NCBI GenBank assembly: GCA_037349105.1
Contig: JAYJMM010000118.1
Coordinates: 1,116,001-1,180,000, forward strand
DNA: 64,000 nucleotides
Direction: 5' to 3'
Source of the DNA: Limnomonas spitsbergensis
Taxonomy: Eukaryota > Chlorophyta > Chlorophyceae > Chlamydomonadales
Both the position numbers and the translations under genes were made by a program. Positions 11,559 to 22,006 of this stretch are shown here, piece after piece (position 1 is the stretch's first letter; the number at the start of each line of letters is the position of its first letter). The notes below the pieces were generated by a model. The model did not search any database. It was not told the origin of the DNA and saw only the letters and a program-made list of their open reading frames with translations.

Positions 11559-12167
11559 AGGGCCCAATTCCACTTGGGCGCTCACCGGAACGCGTTCCGG
11601 TGGCGATTTATCTGGTTGGGCGAGGCTTCTGCCACGCTGGATGAAAATACTTGAAACGCAATTCCACTTGTATCCGGAACGGTGTTCGGGTACGGCTGAG
11701 ACCGACTCTCGCTGTCTAGTAGACAGCCTGTCAGGCATTTGCCTTATCGCTTCGTGTATCTAGAGTGTTCTCTCTGCTTGTCTCGCTTAGCATGATAGTC
11801 ATGCTTGACAAAATGTCGAGTTGCAAGGTACGTGCAGCAAGGGATGCCCTGGCACTGTCGAAGTTGGGTGTAGCAAATGGCAGGCCGCTGCTAAACGATA
11901 GCCCAGGCGATCGGAGGGACTGCTAGGGGGCATGCGTCGAAATTCGAAGATGAGGACGAAGTTATCCACGCTGTCGGAGCGTTGATGCGAAGTACTTTTG
12001 CATCGCTCAAAATAGGAGCGATGCAAAATATGGCACTTAACGGGTACGGCAGCGCCACGCTGGCGCCACGCTGGCGTTCCGGTGCCATTCCGGTGACAAG
12101 TGGAATTGGGGAGGGTGAGCTGGCATGCCATTTCCGCGTTCCGGTGACAAGAGGAATTGGGCCCCTA
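11559..12167. mobile_element. Short inverted-repeat element (MITE-like)
   Basis: The left end TAGGGCCCAATTCC, followed by CTTG and then TCACCGGAACGCG, recurs inverted at the right end (GGAATTGGGCCCCTA, preceded by CGCGTTCCGGTGA). About 608 bp lie between the outer ends. No protein is encoded. The superfamily is unclear and the target duplication is not certain. Confidence 0.55.
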
Positions 12168-12229
12168 CAGTAACAACGGCACTGCGCAACCTCTTTTAAC
12201 GTCGTTACCGGTAGTACCGTACCGTTGCT

Positions 12230-12940
12230 AGCTGCATGTACCATACATTACCGGTGCAAGCGGCAGGTGAATCACCGGTGCAGCTTTACCGGCAGCTACA
12301 GCCCAACCAGGAGCATGCATGGTGCCTGCAGCATGATACCGGTACCAGCAGCATGGATTTACCGCTGTTGTCCAGATCCATACTCAGGTGCGCACTGCAT
12401 AGGCATGCCGAAGACCGGTCCTGGTGTGATCCCAATCAGTGCAGTTGTTATCAATACCGTAGTCTCATGCATGCCCAACCAGGAGATTGCATGACCAAAA
12501 AAATGATGTCAATAGCATGGAGTTGACGATGCAGCACGTATCCATACACGTAGTGGGGGCAACCGGAGGCATCGTAGTAGGCTGGTCCATGTGTCGTCCC
12601 AATCAGCGCAAGTGCAGCACCGTTGCAGCTGTGAGCTACATGCGCAACCAGGGGAATGCATGATACCCACATTATATTATCATAAGCATGGAGCTGCTGC
12701 TGCGGCACGGGTCCATTCTCAAATGCGCGCTGCGGGGGCAACCGGCCGTAGGCCGGTCTAGGTGTGGTCCCAATCAGTGCAGGTATCACACCGGTGCTAC
12801 TGTTAGCCTTGTGCCCAACCGGGTGAATGCATGATACCCACATGATATAATCATGAGCATGGAGCTGCTGCTGCGGCACGGGTCCATTCTCAAATGCACG
12901 TTGCGGGGGCAAGACCGGTGCCTTGTGCACATAGATCTTG
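12230..12940. repeat. About 170-bp tandem repeat, four diverged units
   Basis: The motif AGCATGGA followed by a CATTCTCAAATGCGC-type segment occurs near 12348, 12519, 12688 and 12858, spacing 169-171 bp. The last two units are close to identical, the first two degraded. ACCGGT-type hexamers are frequent. Confidence 0.75.
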
Positions 12941-13149
12941 CTATTGAACACAGGTTTGCGGCCGCCTACCATACATGGTATCGGCCTACGGTACGGCGGG
13001 AGCCGTGCTGGAGCAGACCAGGGGCCGCACTAGCCGAAGGGAGTGTGCTTGCGTGCGCACAAACAGGTTGCGGCTCGGCTGACCCTAGAGGACGTCACAG
13101 CGGTCAGCGGCGTAACAGACGGTGTTGCCAGCGAGGTTGGGCTAGGGAG

Positions 13150-13305
13150 ACGGCCAACATGTGGGGGGCGCTTTTGTCTGTCCCTTCATTTTATTACCGC
13201 TGTTGCTTCTTTATTTGTTTTGCCCCCTTGTGTTTGTCTCGCTCCCATTAGTAAGGCGCCCACGCGGCCGAGCCTTTTTTAGCATGGCCCAGAGGTGTAT
13301 CGTCA
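13150..13305. mobile_element. Relic end of a foldback element
   Basis: GCGCCCACGCGGCCGAGC, followed by a GGCCCAGAGGTGT motif, matches the right terminus of the foldback element at 49001-49879. Only one end is seen, and the rest has decayed or never inserted as a whole. Confidence 0.5.
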
Positions 13306-13373
13306 TTGACCTATGCCTCAGACTTCTGCTCATTGTACCGTAATCTGATGTCAGCTACCGCCTTCAGCTACAG

Positions 13374-13836
13374 TATGGCCTAGGGCATCCGGCTGTAAGA
13401 CCGGTTGTTATTGAATACATTAAGAAACCCTGGCCGGAAAGCTGCTTGATTGCTTTGCACATCCGCTCTCAGCCGGTCCTCTTTCTGTTTAGGCTTGTTA
13501 GGCTATTGGCCTGAGTGGATCAGGAGTATGGCCTAGGGCATCCGGTTGTAAGGCAGGTTGTTATTGAAAACCGGTACATTAAGAAACCCTGGCCGGAAAG
13601 CTGCTTGATTGATTTGCACATCCACTCTCAGTCGATGCTCTTTCTGTTTAGGCTTGTTCGGCTATTGGCCTTAGTGGATTAGCGGTATGGCCTAGGGCAT
13701 CTGGCTGTAAGACAGGTTGTTATTGAATACATTAAGAAACCCTGACCGGAAAGCTGCTTGATTGCTTTGCACATCCGCTCTCAGTCGATTCTCTTTCTGT
13801 TTAGGCTTGTCAGGCTACTGGCCTGAGTGGATCAGA
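13374..13836. repeat. Tandem repeat, three units of 153-159 bp
   Basis: Units start TATGGCCTAGGGCATC at 13374, 13527 and 13686. Each contains AAGAAACCCTGGCCGGAAAG and ends GGCCTGAGTGGATCA. Identity is high with few substitutions and a small insertion in unit 2. No coding frame is conserved. Confidence 0.9.
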
Positions 13837-14810
13837 CATGCCTAAATGGGGCTCACGACTCACAACTGATCTGCAAAAAACAATGTGGCCGGACATGCGG
13901 CCATATCTCGTGGGGGGACCAGGAACTGCTTGACATGACATGTGGCGTCTTCATGTTGGGTGGACTGCTGAAGGCCTACCCGTATGCACCATGCTTTAAT
14001 CCCGCCTGGGCGTATCGAGGCAGATGGATCAGAGTTCGCCTTGCTGAGGTAAGTTTGCCCTGGGCTATACTGTAAATTCGCTAACTCCAAGCTTTTCTAT
14101 AAACAGGGGCAAATGTACATCACGAGTGGATTTATACAGAGCATGCCATGGATCAAGCCTTTGTTGCCCCGGTCTATTATTCAAGAGCCCATTTTGATGT
14201 ACAATTCTTTCGCGTACGGCACCATATTAGATTAAAGAGCCCATTTTGATGTACAAACCGACAGCAACCGACGCGTCGTCAGCCAGTCATCGCTGGCCAA
14301 CGCTCGTCACCACGACCTCGTGTGAATGCGAACATTAACATCGCTGGTGTATTTAGCTACTGTTAGGTATCAGATCATATCGAGTGGAACAGCGAGAGGA
14401 AACCGCGAGCCAGAGAGTGAACAGCGATGACTGCCAGGGACAGTGCCTGTCACAGCTGACAGCTGGGATTCAAATTGTGTCCACACACTTCATACCTCAC
14501 ACTGCCAGCCGATGCTGGTCACAGCCCGCGGTCCGCCCGCGTCCCTGTGAGTAGTGTCGGGATGCGACGAATGTGAAGTCGAAATCGTCGTCGTCATCGG
14601 GCGTTGCAGCTCCCGCCAAATTTGAATCAGTATGATATCGGATATCTCCCGCCACGCGAGGCGCATAAATACCAGCTATTCATCGCAGAGGACCAAGACG
14701 TGCTAATTGGCTGAGCTGCAGCCCAGAGTTAAATGGACAGATCGTAGCTTAAAAAACCCGTTTACTAAAGCTCCATCTGAAGTCAATAGGTTGTTTGCCT
14801 TGCGACTTCA
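13837..14810. other. No gene seen
   Basis: Short frames only. The segment GAGCCCATTTTGATGTACAA occurs twice (near 14187 and 14237), a small local duplication upstream of the Helitron remnant. Confidence 0.4.
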
Positions 14811-17429
14811 GTGGTTTCATTATCGACACCTTGGCAAGCGACTAAGCGAGACCGTTCCATCTTCAGGAAGGTAAAGTACTGGGTTTGTAAGATCGAGTTC
14901 CAGTCTCGAGGCTCAGCCCATGCGCACATTGCTATATGGATGACTGAACGTGATGATGTTGAGCTGTTAAACAATGAAATCACTGCTGTTGTGCCTGACC
15001 TGAACATGTACCCTGAGTGCGCTAAGCCATTCTGGAAGAGTGTGTATCATTTGGTTATGACCTGTATGCTGCAATACAGCTGCATGATCGTAAAAAGCAC
15101 AATGGAGCTTGCAAGAATGACCAAGGCATGTGCACCAAAGGTTTCCCTGAACCCATAACTAGAAAAGCCTTCCTTTGCCCTATTATGGATCGCTGGCGCT
15201 ACCCTCACCGCTCCAAGGCTGACCAGTTCATTGTGAACCACCACCATGGCCTGCTTCTCCAGTGGGGTGGACACTGCCACCTCCAGAGAGCTAGTGCAAC
15301 TGTCTGGATAAAATACCTAACGAAATACTTGGTCAAGGTTGATACACATGGTAAGTGCAACCTCACTGTTTATAACAAGGCAGCCTTTGGACTCCCTGAA
15401 GAGGTAAGTGCTGGAGTGGTGACTGCATCTGCTGCTTGTGTCCACACTGGTATCATAACAACTCCTGAAGCTGCCTGGAACCTGAAAATTCACTTTGTCC
15501 TACACTCTGGCACACACAAGTTTGTGTATGTCAGCATTAAATCCCCAACTGCCCAGTTTTTTAAACGAGCCATGCAAAGAGCTGATACAACTCCCATGGT
15601 GGAGAAGTATTTTGCTCGGCCCGCTGCCATGGCAGATCTAAAACTTGAAGAATATTTCCGTAAATATGAGGTTCACACAGCCTCATCTGCCAAAGCCTTA
15701 GGTAAGGACCGTGTTAAGCACATTGATAAAAAAAATTGCATGACTGTTGTATTGGTTTCCTCACCCACTGTCCCTGTCATTTGTACCTACTTCCCCCAAG
15801 CAGGTGAAAATTTCTGGTACAACGAGTTGTTTCGAGCTAAACCCCAGTCCTCACACCATGACATGTTAAACCCTGTGATTGATAGTGTGCGAAAATTAAA
15901 TAAAACTAAGGGTTGGCAAGAATCTGCAGTCCTGCATAATGTGTGGAGCACAGACGCAGTGCTGCAGACTTATGTCAAGGGAGGTAGGAGATTTCGGTGG
16001 GAGGATTGGCAAGTAAAACATGCTGTGTCTTTCATTGAGAGTGAGGACCCCATTCAAGCCTCCAAGAATATCATAGCTGACTAAGCTGACCGTGCAACTG
16101 CAATGGAAGGTGATGATATGCACGCTACCATGTTGACTAAACCCCTTGATGCTGTAAATGCCTTTTTCAAATCGGTTCTAAAGCGCATGTACTCACCGAC
16201 CAAACCAATCGAGGCTGTTGCCCTCGACATAAATCTGTTGTTCACGTCCCCTGAGCAGGCTGCAGCTCTAAAAGCAATTGGAGATGCATCGAAAAACCCG
16301 GCTCTGCCTCGTCTTTATCGAATCCAAGGTCCAGGAGGCACTGGTAAATCGTTCTTCATAAAGACGTTCACCTACGCCGAAGCCAGCGACCTTATTGATG
16401 AAAAGAAGGATGCGTTCAATGCCTTTAAGCTGGGTCATGAGGGCTCCAGGCCTGCTTCAGGAAGACAGCGCCTCAAGGCGTCACAGATTGGTCTGACGCT
16501 GCCACCAGGTGAACATTCTATTGCATTGCCCCTTATGAATTCTTCTGTCCCCTAATTTAGCTGTCCCTTATTTTCTGCCAAGTAGTGTCAATGACCTGTC
16601 AATTTACCAGACCTCATCATTTGCCTGCTTATTCACCCTGCCTAATTTACCTGCTTATTCACCCTGCCCCTTGATTAACCTGTCCATTCATGCTCAGGCT
16701 GTACAATGTTGGAGGCCAAGGATCTGATAAGTGACCACATCGTGGAGCAGGGTGTGCAGAACAAGTCAGATGACGTACCCCCTACGGAGCCGCAGCTCAC
16801 CCTCTTACGAAGGCGGCTGGGTGACAAGTTTGTTATGCCTGCAAGCAAGGCTGCATCCTCAGCCCTTATTTCGAGTATGACAGTCTCAGCTGCCTCCGTT
16901 GCACAAGACAAGCCTGCAACTGCAGCCCAGCTGAAGTACATCCTCGGTCTCCTCCAAGGCTTAAACAAGGGTACAGCTCAGGTCAGGCATGCCCTTTGTG
17001 ACTCACACATTGCAATTGAGCTCCAACTAGCTAAGAGGCTAGGCCTATCATGCTTATGCAGCACATATCGTTCAAGAATTGTCAAATTGCTTCTCATTCG
17101 TGCAGCCCTCAATGTTGCCCCCGCATTTGCCCGCTTGGATGCACTTGCAAGCATGATCTTGGGCACTTTCGTCTTCATTCTCATTTTTTGCCTGTTGTGT
17201 TCTTTGCTCTCACATGCCTGTTAGGTGCTCTCCACTTTTCAGTTTTCTTTTTCCAGATTTTAATCTATCTCATTCCCTCAAACCCACGTCCATTTTTGAT
17301 CTTGTAATTCTGTTAATTACGACATTTAATCTAATGCAGGCCGTGTACGACAGATTTGTGGACAGTGATCCAACCACCGCCCAAGCCCAGCAGCTGATTA
17401 CCGGGTACACAGTTGAAGCAAAAGGCTGA
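14811..17429 (+). pseudogene. Helitron Rep/helicase remnant with odd spliced 3' exons
   Basis: The Rep part shows the HUH motif in SRGSAHAHIAIWM and, further on, the two-tyrosine motif in KYLTKYLVK, both hallmarks of Helitron rolling-circle transposases. A helicase start follows with Walker A GPGGTGKS. The gene is broken: the frame shifts near 15040-15065 (the natural continuation YDLYAAIQLHDRKKHNG is in another frame) and a TAA sits in frame at 16082-16084. After Walker A, canonical helicase motifs are missing. Instead an intron-like gap (16509-16697) leads in the same frame to 16698-16981 and then, across another gap, to 17340-17429 ending in TGA. These last exons carry two TxxQLxxLxxxL-type segments (TEPQLTLLRRRLG, TAAQLKYILGLLQ) and might be captured host exons. 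Element ends were not found. Confidence 0.82.
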
Positions 17430-18029
17430 TAAGAACAAAGCTGCTAGGAACCGTAGCTAGGGTCAGAGATCTTTCATAGTCACTAGCTGTTGATTGCCCT
17501 TACATTGTGACATGTCAGTGTTTGGCAGTGAACTTGGCAGTGAACTAGTGTTTGGCAGTGAACGTTCGGAGTCCCCTATTTGTAATCATAATGAATGCAG
17601 CCAAAACCTGTATCACCGCACCTCCTCTGTTCATACAAAGTCAGACTCCACAATACAAAGGTCTTCCCCCATATGTGCACTAGCCGTAATAGAACCGGGG
17701 CCTATAACCACTCACTACACGTTGTGATAATGTATCACTTTCTCTTTCCCTTACCCCGCTTAGGTACAGCCCCATGTGCTGCTTCTCGTATAAGGTCATG
17801 TATGACTGGTCAGCGCAATGTACGGTATCGGCTGATGGAACTTCTTCCGCACATTGCAACTTCTTCTTGGCACATTGCACCTGCTCCATTTCCTCAGTTT
17901 TACCATTCATGCCCCTCGAAGGTATCACATAGTGCCTCTGACAGGCTCCACAGAGGTCAGTGCGGCCGTTGTTGCTACAGCGAAGCAGCGCTTGCTCAGC
18001 AACGAGTCGCCGCTCTTTCATGCAGCAGT
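17430..18029. other. No gene seen
   Basis: Short overlapping frames. A TTTGGCAGTGAAC motif is repeated three times near 17520-17563. It may be the 3' flank of the Helitron. Confidence 0.4.
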
Positions 18030-19264
18030 ATGGTGGTATCACAATTGGCTTTCACCAAGACTGGTGTTGCATCGCGGCCCCTTGTTTGGCAGATCTTGAG
18101 GCGCCGCTTATTTGGTGGTCAAGCTTCAAGGACATATGCTTTGTCCAGGAGTACCAGGGACACAGGGAACGGGTTACCGTATCACGTTACGTTACGATAC
18201 GTTACGTTACGATACGGGCCTTTGGCCCGATACGGGATTCAATACGACCTCCCCCCCCACATCCCACATTAGAGGTGGAGGTGCCATGGCCCAAACCGGC
18301 ATGCATGGCTGTATGCCAGCCCCCATGCAATCTTGCATGGCCCCCAAGTACCCCTAAGGGTCACCATGTATGCATGCAGATTGACCATGCGGCAGAGTGC
18401 TAGTTTAAGCAGACAATCATCCGGGCAATGATGGATATTCAACTCCTAATTTCACCCAGTCCGTATAAGCACTAGCACATCCCCTCTCAGTTGAATACTT
18501 GAATCAGTTCCTCTTACGTCTCACTCTCCCACCTGATCTGTTACATCTGACTAGCTGAGCAGCTGAGCTACAGACTTGAATTCCGTGAGCTCCTGAAGTG
18601 CTAGTTCATCGGAAGGTGAACATAAGAGACGAATGAAGGATCCCCCAGCGTTAAACGGGTGCATTATCCACGAAATTTCGAACGGGCTGTCCGAACATGA
18701 CATGCGTCTGTTCCTTACTATCTGTGCTCACAAACTCACAATGCCATTGTAAAGTCTCTTCATGAAGCATATGTTTTGCGCGATGCATCGCTGCAAATGT
18801 GCAATGCACCAGTTGCTGGGCTTATCACTAGCGATGACAGTCGTGTCGCTGTGTGGAATCTCAGCGCGGTCATTCCACACATACTCCAAAAGTGCGGATT
18901 TCCAGTCGGTGCACCGTAGTGGACCGTAACGATACGTTACGTTACGATATGTTACATTACGGGATTTTTTGCCCATACGGGCCGTATCCTGTGTCCCATA
19001 GCCACCGTATATCACGGCTAGCCCTGGTGCAAGACAGCAGCTACTCTGCTGGTATCTCTGAGGAGAAGCTTCATGACTTGAGGGCTGCTTTCGCTAGGAT
19101 GCGCAACGACCGCTTGGGGCATTCACTATACTAATCAGGAGTTTGGAGAGCAACTGCGGATACATGTCTCATATTGTTTTCCTTCTGTGCGTGCGGTACT
19201 TTGTGCACCACATGAACACAGTTCAGAGGGAGAAGGAGTCAGGGGAGCGCTTCTTTGCGAAGTG
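18030..19264 (+). pseudogene. Possible organelle-targeted small gene interrupted by MITE
   Basis: An ATG at 18030 opens a frame rich in Arg, Ser and hydrophobics with no acids (contains SRPLVWQILRRRLFGGQ), like a mitochondrial or plastid presequence. It runs up to the MITE at 18155. Beyond the MITE, open segments read SYSAGISEEKLHDLRAAF (about 19040-19130) and VHHMNTVQREKESGERFFAK with a stop at 19262-19264. Whether these belong together is unproven. Introns are likely, and the MITE might lie in one. The family is not recognised. Confidence 0.3.
18155..18997. mobile_element. hAT-like MITE, copy 2
   Basis: 843 bp, same orientation and organisation as 9640-10466: start CAGGGACACAGG, subterminal ACGTTACGATACG repeats, end CCGTATCCTGTGTCCC. 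The final TG of the right end is missing. The right flank begins ATAGCCAC as in copy 1, but the left flank (AGGAGTAC) does not, so there is no clean target duplication. Confidence 0.83.
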
Positions 19265-20379
19265 ACAAAAAACTTCAGCCTGTCTTCAGTTGTCTATGCT
19301 TGGCTCGTATTTCCGCCAATATTGAGATTTCCATCATGTAATATACAGTGGTTTTGAACTTGACTCAACAGCCTTACAGAAGCCGTTATACCGTTACATG
19401 AATCCTGAACTATACAATCTTCGAGGGGACAACAGGAAACCAAGATTTCAGTTAGAAGCCCCGCTCAAAGCCGAGAGGCACGTCTCGTGCGTATCAAGCA
19501 AAATGAAGGTGCCTCAAACATCATGAAACAAAGGGCATGGCTAGGCAATATGGTCTGCATAGTGAATCCGCTTAAAAAGTAGAAAATAAAAGGTGGGAAT
19601 CAGGGGAATTCGCCGGAACCCCCCTCTCGCTTTTCCCCGGCTTTTTTTTCTTTTGTCCAATTCTGCCCGGGAACCGGCCGGTTTGTAGACCCCCACTGGG
19701 AATGAGACCCGACTGAGCAGGTTGGTTGCGCATCATGACGCGAGCAGTGACACCCACTGAGAACTTGGTTGACTCCACTCCTAGGGGGTAGTCTGGTAGA
19801 TGGCCCATGCCAAATTCCTTCCTTTTAGGCACAAAAGCTATCAAGATTTCTGGGCTAGTGCCAATAGAAAGAGCTGCCTCCAGGACTGATGCGGACATGC
19901 TCTCTTCAGATGAACCTGGGGGAGGAAGGCTGCTGGGGCTGCATGGGCTACATGGGCTGTAGGGGCAGCAGGGGTGGCCATGATAGCAGCTGGTTCTCTG
20001 GATGGCACACCCGCATACCGCAAGAACTCCGCTTGCCGCTTGCATATCTGTGACACATTCAATAGGAGGCTCCCAATGGAGCTTGCACCCGTCTCGGCTA
20101 ATGAATCAATGTACAACATAGCTTGCTGTTTCTGAAGGGTCTGCCTCACAACCTTCTGCCTCGCTAACAGCTTCGAGCAGGGGCATGAGCATGCCGGCAT
20201 GCGCTGCACGTGACGAGTTGCTGCGATGCACATTCCCCCCGAATGCACATTCCCCGCCCAAATGTAGTGACCCATGCATGTGCATGCAGGCTGGGGTCTG
20301 TGCATGCTGGCCATGGTCTATGTAATATGCATACGGGCTGTGCGCATACACGGGGGCTGTATTAACATACGGCCGTAGG
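19265..20379. other. No supported gene
   Basis: Minus-strand frames here (for example around 19572-20314) are Ala/Pro/His-rich, overlap each other and lack motifs. I treat them as chance frames in skewed sequence. Confidence 0.4.
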
Positions 20380-21250
20380 GCAGTAAATGCAGATGGACAG
20401 CTACACATACGGCAGGGCGCTGTTAACAATTAATGCGGGTGGAGGACTGTGTGGGCAGGCGGGGAATGTGCACGTGGACGGGAGTCTGCATATGTTGGCG
20501 GGGCACATAGCTTACGGGTTGGGAATGCGGGTGGGGGGCTGTTGCGTGCAAGCGTGGGGCTGCGCATACGGGCGGGACTTGTGCATACATATGGGGGACT
20601 GTGCATACGGGCAGTGCCTACGGGTGGATAACAGTGTATGCGGATGGGGGATGGGGGACCGTGCAGGCGGATGGGGTAACATTGCATACATGTGGGGGTC
20701 TGCAGAATGTGGAATCTGAATGGGGATGGGGGGCCATACCAGCGGATGGGAGTAACAGTACATACAAGTGGGGGCCTGTGCATACGGGCTGTGTCTATGG
20801 GTGGGGAGCAGTGAAAGCCGATGGGGGACTGGGGGGCCGTGCGGGAAATGTGCATGGGGGTGTGGAATGTGCATACAGGTAGGGGATGGCTCATGTGGTT
20901 GAAATACTGTTTATGCGGGAAGGAGCTGAGAATGTAGGTGGAGGGTTGCGAGCGCGGCTACGTGGAGCTACGAATGCAGGCAGGGACCTGTACATGCAAG
21001 GAATGCGTACGCGTGTGGGGCGCTCCGCAAGCAGGCAGGATGCTGTGCATGTGTGCATGGGTGTGTGCATGTAGGCAGAGTGTATGTGGGTGGGGGCTGT
21101 GCATGCAAGCGGTGCGCAAGCGGGCGGGGTAATGTGCATGCATGCGGGGGGCTGGGCATGCATTCGAGGGCTGTCAGTACTGGTGGAAGCTGCGCATGCA
21201 TGAAAGATGTTGCCCAAAAGGGTGGGATGCTGTGTTCGATGGCTCAATGC
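20380..21250. repeat. Degenerate GT/GC-rich repeat tract
   Basis: Loosely repeated TGTGCATACGGGTGGGGG and TGCATGCA-type words give strand asymmetry, with G on the plus strand. Minus-strand frames become His/Pro/Met-rich. Unit length wanders (about 20-45 bp), so this is an old, decayed satellite-like tract. Confidence 0.7.
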
Positions 21251-22006
21251 TGTGCATGTGGGCTGAATCGGCACACCAAAATGCAGTGAATGCTCTTGTA
21301 GCAGGCAAAGGTGCAGGCAAGCTTCATACCAGTAAAAATAGGACCTGCAGCTTTAGATGGTAATCGCGCCTCAGGATGGGCTGCAGCAGCGATCAGTCCA
21401 CCCTCGCCTGCAACACCCCCCCTTCCATGAAGGCCCTCTGGGCACTTGGTACGATCGGAATCGAGGTCGATAAATAACAAGTAATGCATGTTCTTAATGG
21501 CATGCGCTCCTCTTCAAATATGACGGACTTAGGAAAAAATGACGTCACTCACTTGCCAACGTTGGCAAATAATGCCATGTCATTTGACTGAAACGTTGGA
21601 GAGTAAAAGTATGTTTTTAAGGGAGATCGATATCTGGATTGGAGCCACGTCACATGATCGCCGTACAATGTGAAGGTGGTTAATAGCGGTTAAACGTCTC
21701 GGAAGCTCGACGCGACCGATGGACGCGACCACCAAACCCACCTGCCAGGCCTCGGGGGTATATGCGACCAGGGAGTCCTACAGGGATGCGACCGAGCCTG
21801 CACTGAAATTGAGCGTCGTTCGGCAGTCCACCTCTCAGTGTACAGAGAATTCATTTCAAAGACTGATTACAAATGTATCACAATCAAAAATAAATAGCGC
21901 GACATCGCTGTCTATAAGGTGTTTCGTTTGTGAAGGCCATTGGAAGTTCGGCCTCGCCTTGGCCTTTTTCCTCTCCTTAAAATCACATCAGAATACCACT
22001 GGAGAA
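21251..22006 (+). promoter_or_regulatory. Upstream region of the channel-like gene
   Basis: No separate gene seen. The reading frame of exon 1 remains open upstream to an ATG at 21719, so the true start may lie there rather than at 22007. No TATA box or other element stands out. Confidence 0.3.

Noticed and set aside
16082..16084. TAA between Rep and helicase as a normal gene boundary
   Set aside because: The frame is the same on both sides and Helitron Rep and helicase are normally one protein, so it is read as a damaging stop.
19572..20314. Two 157-residue minus-strand frames
   Set aside because: They overlap in different frames, lack motifs and follow base skew.
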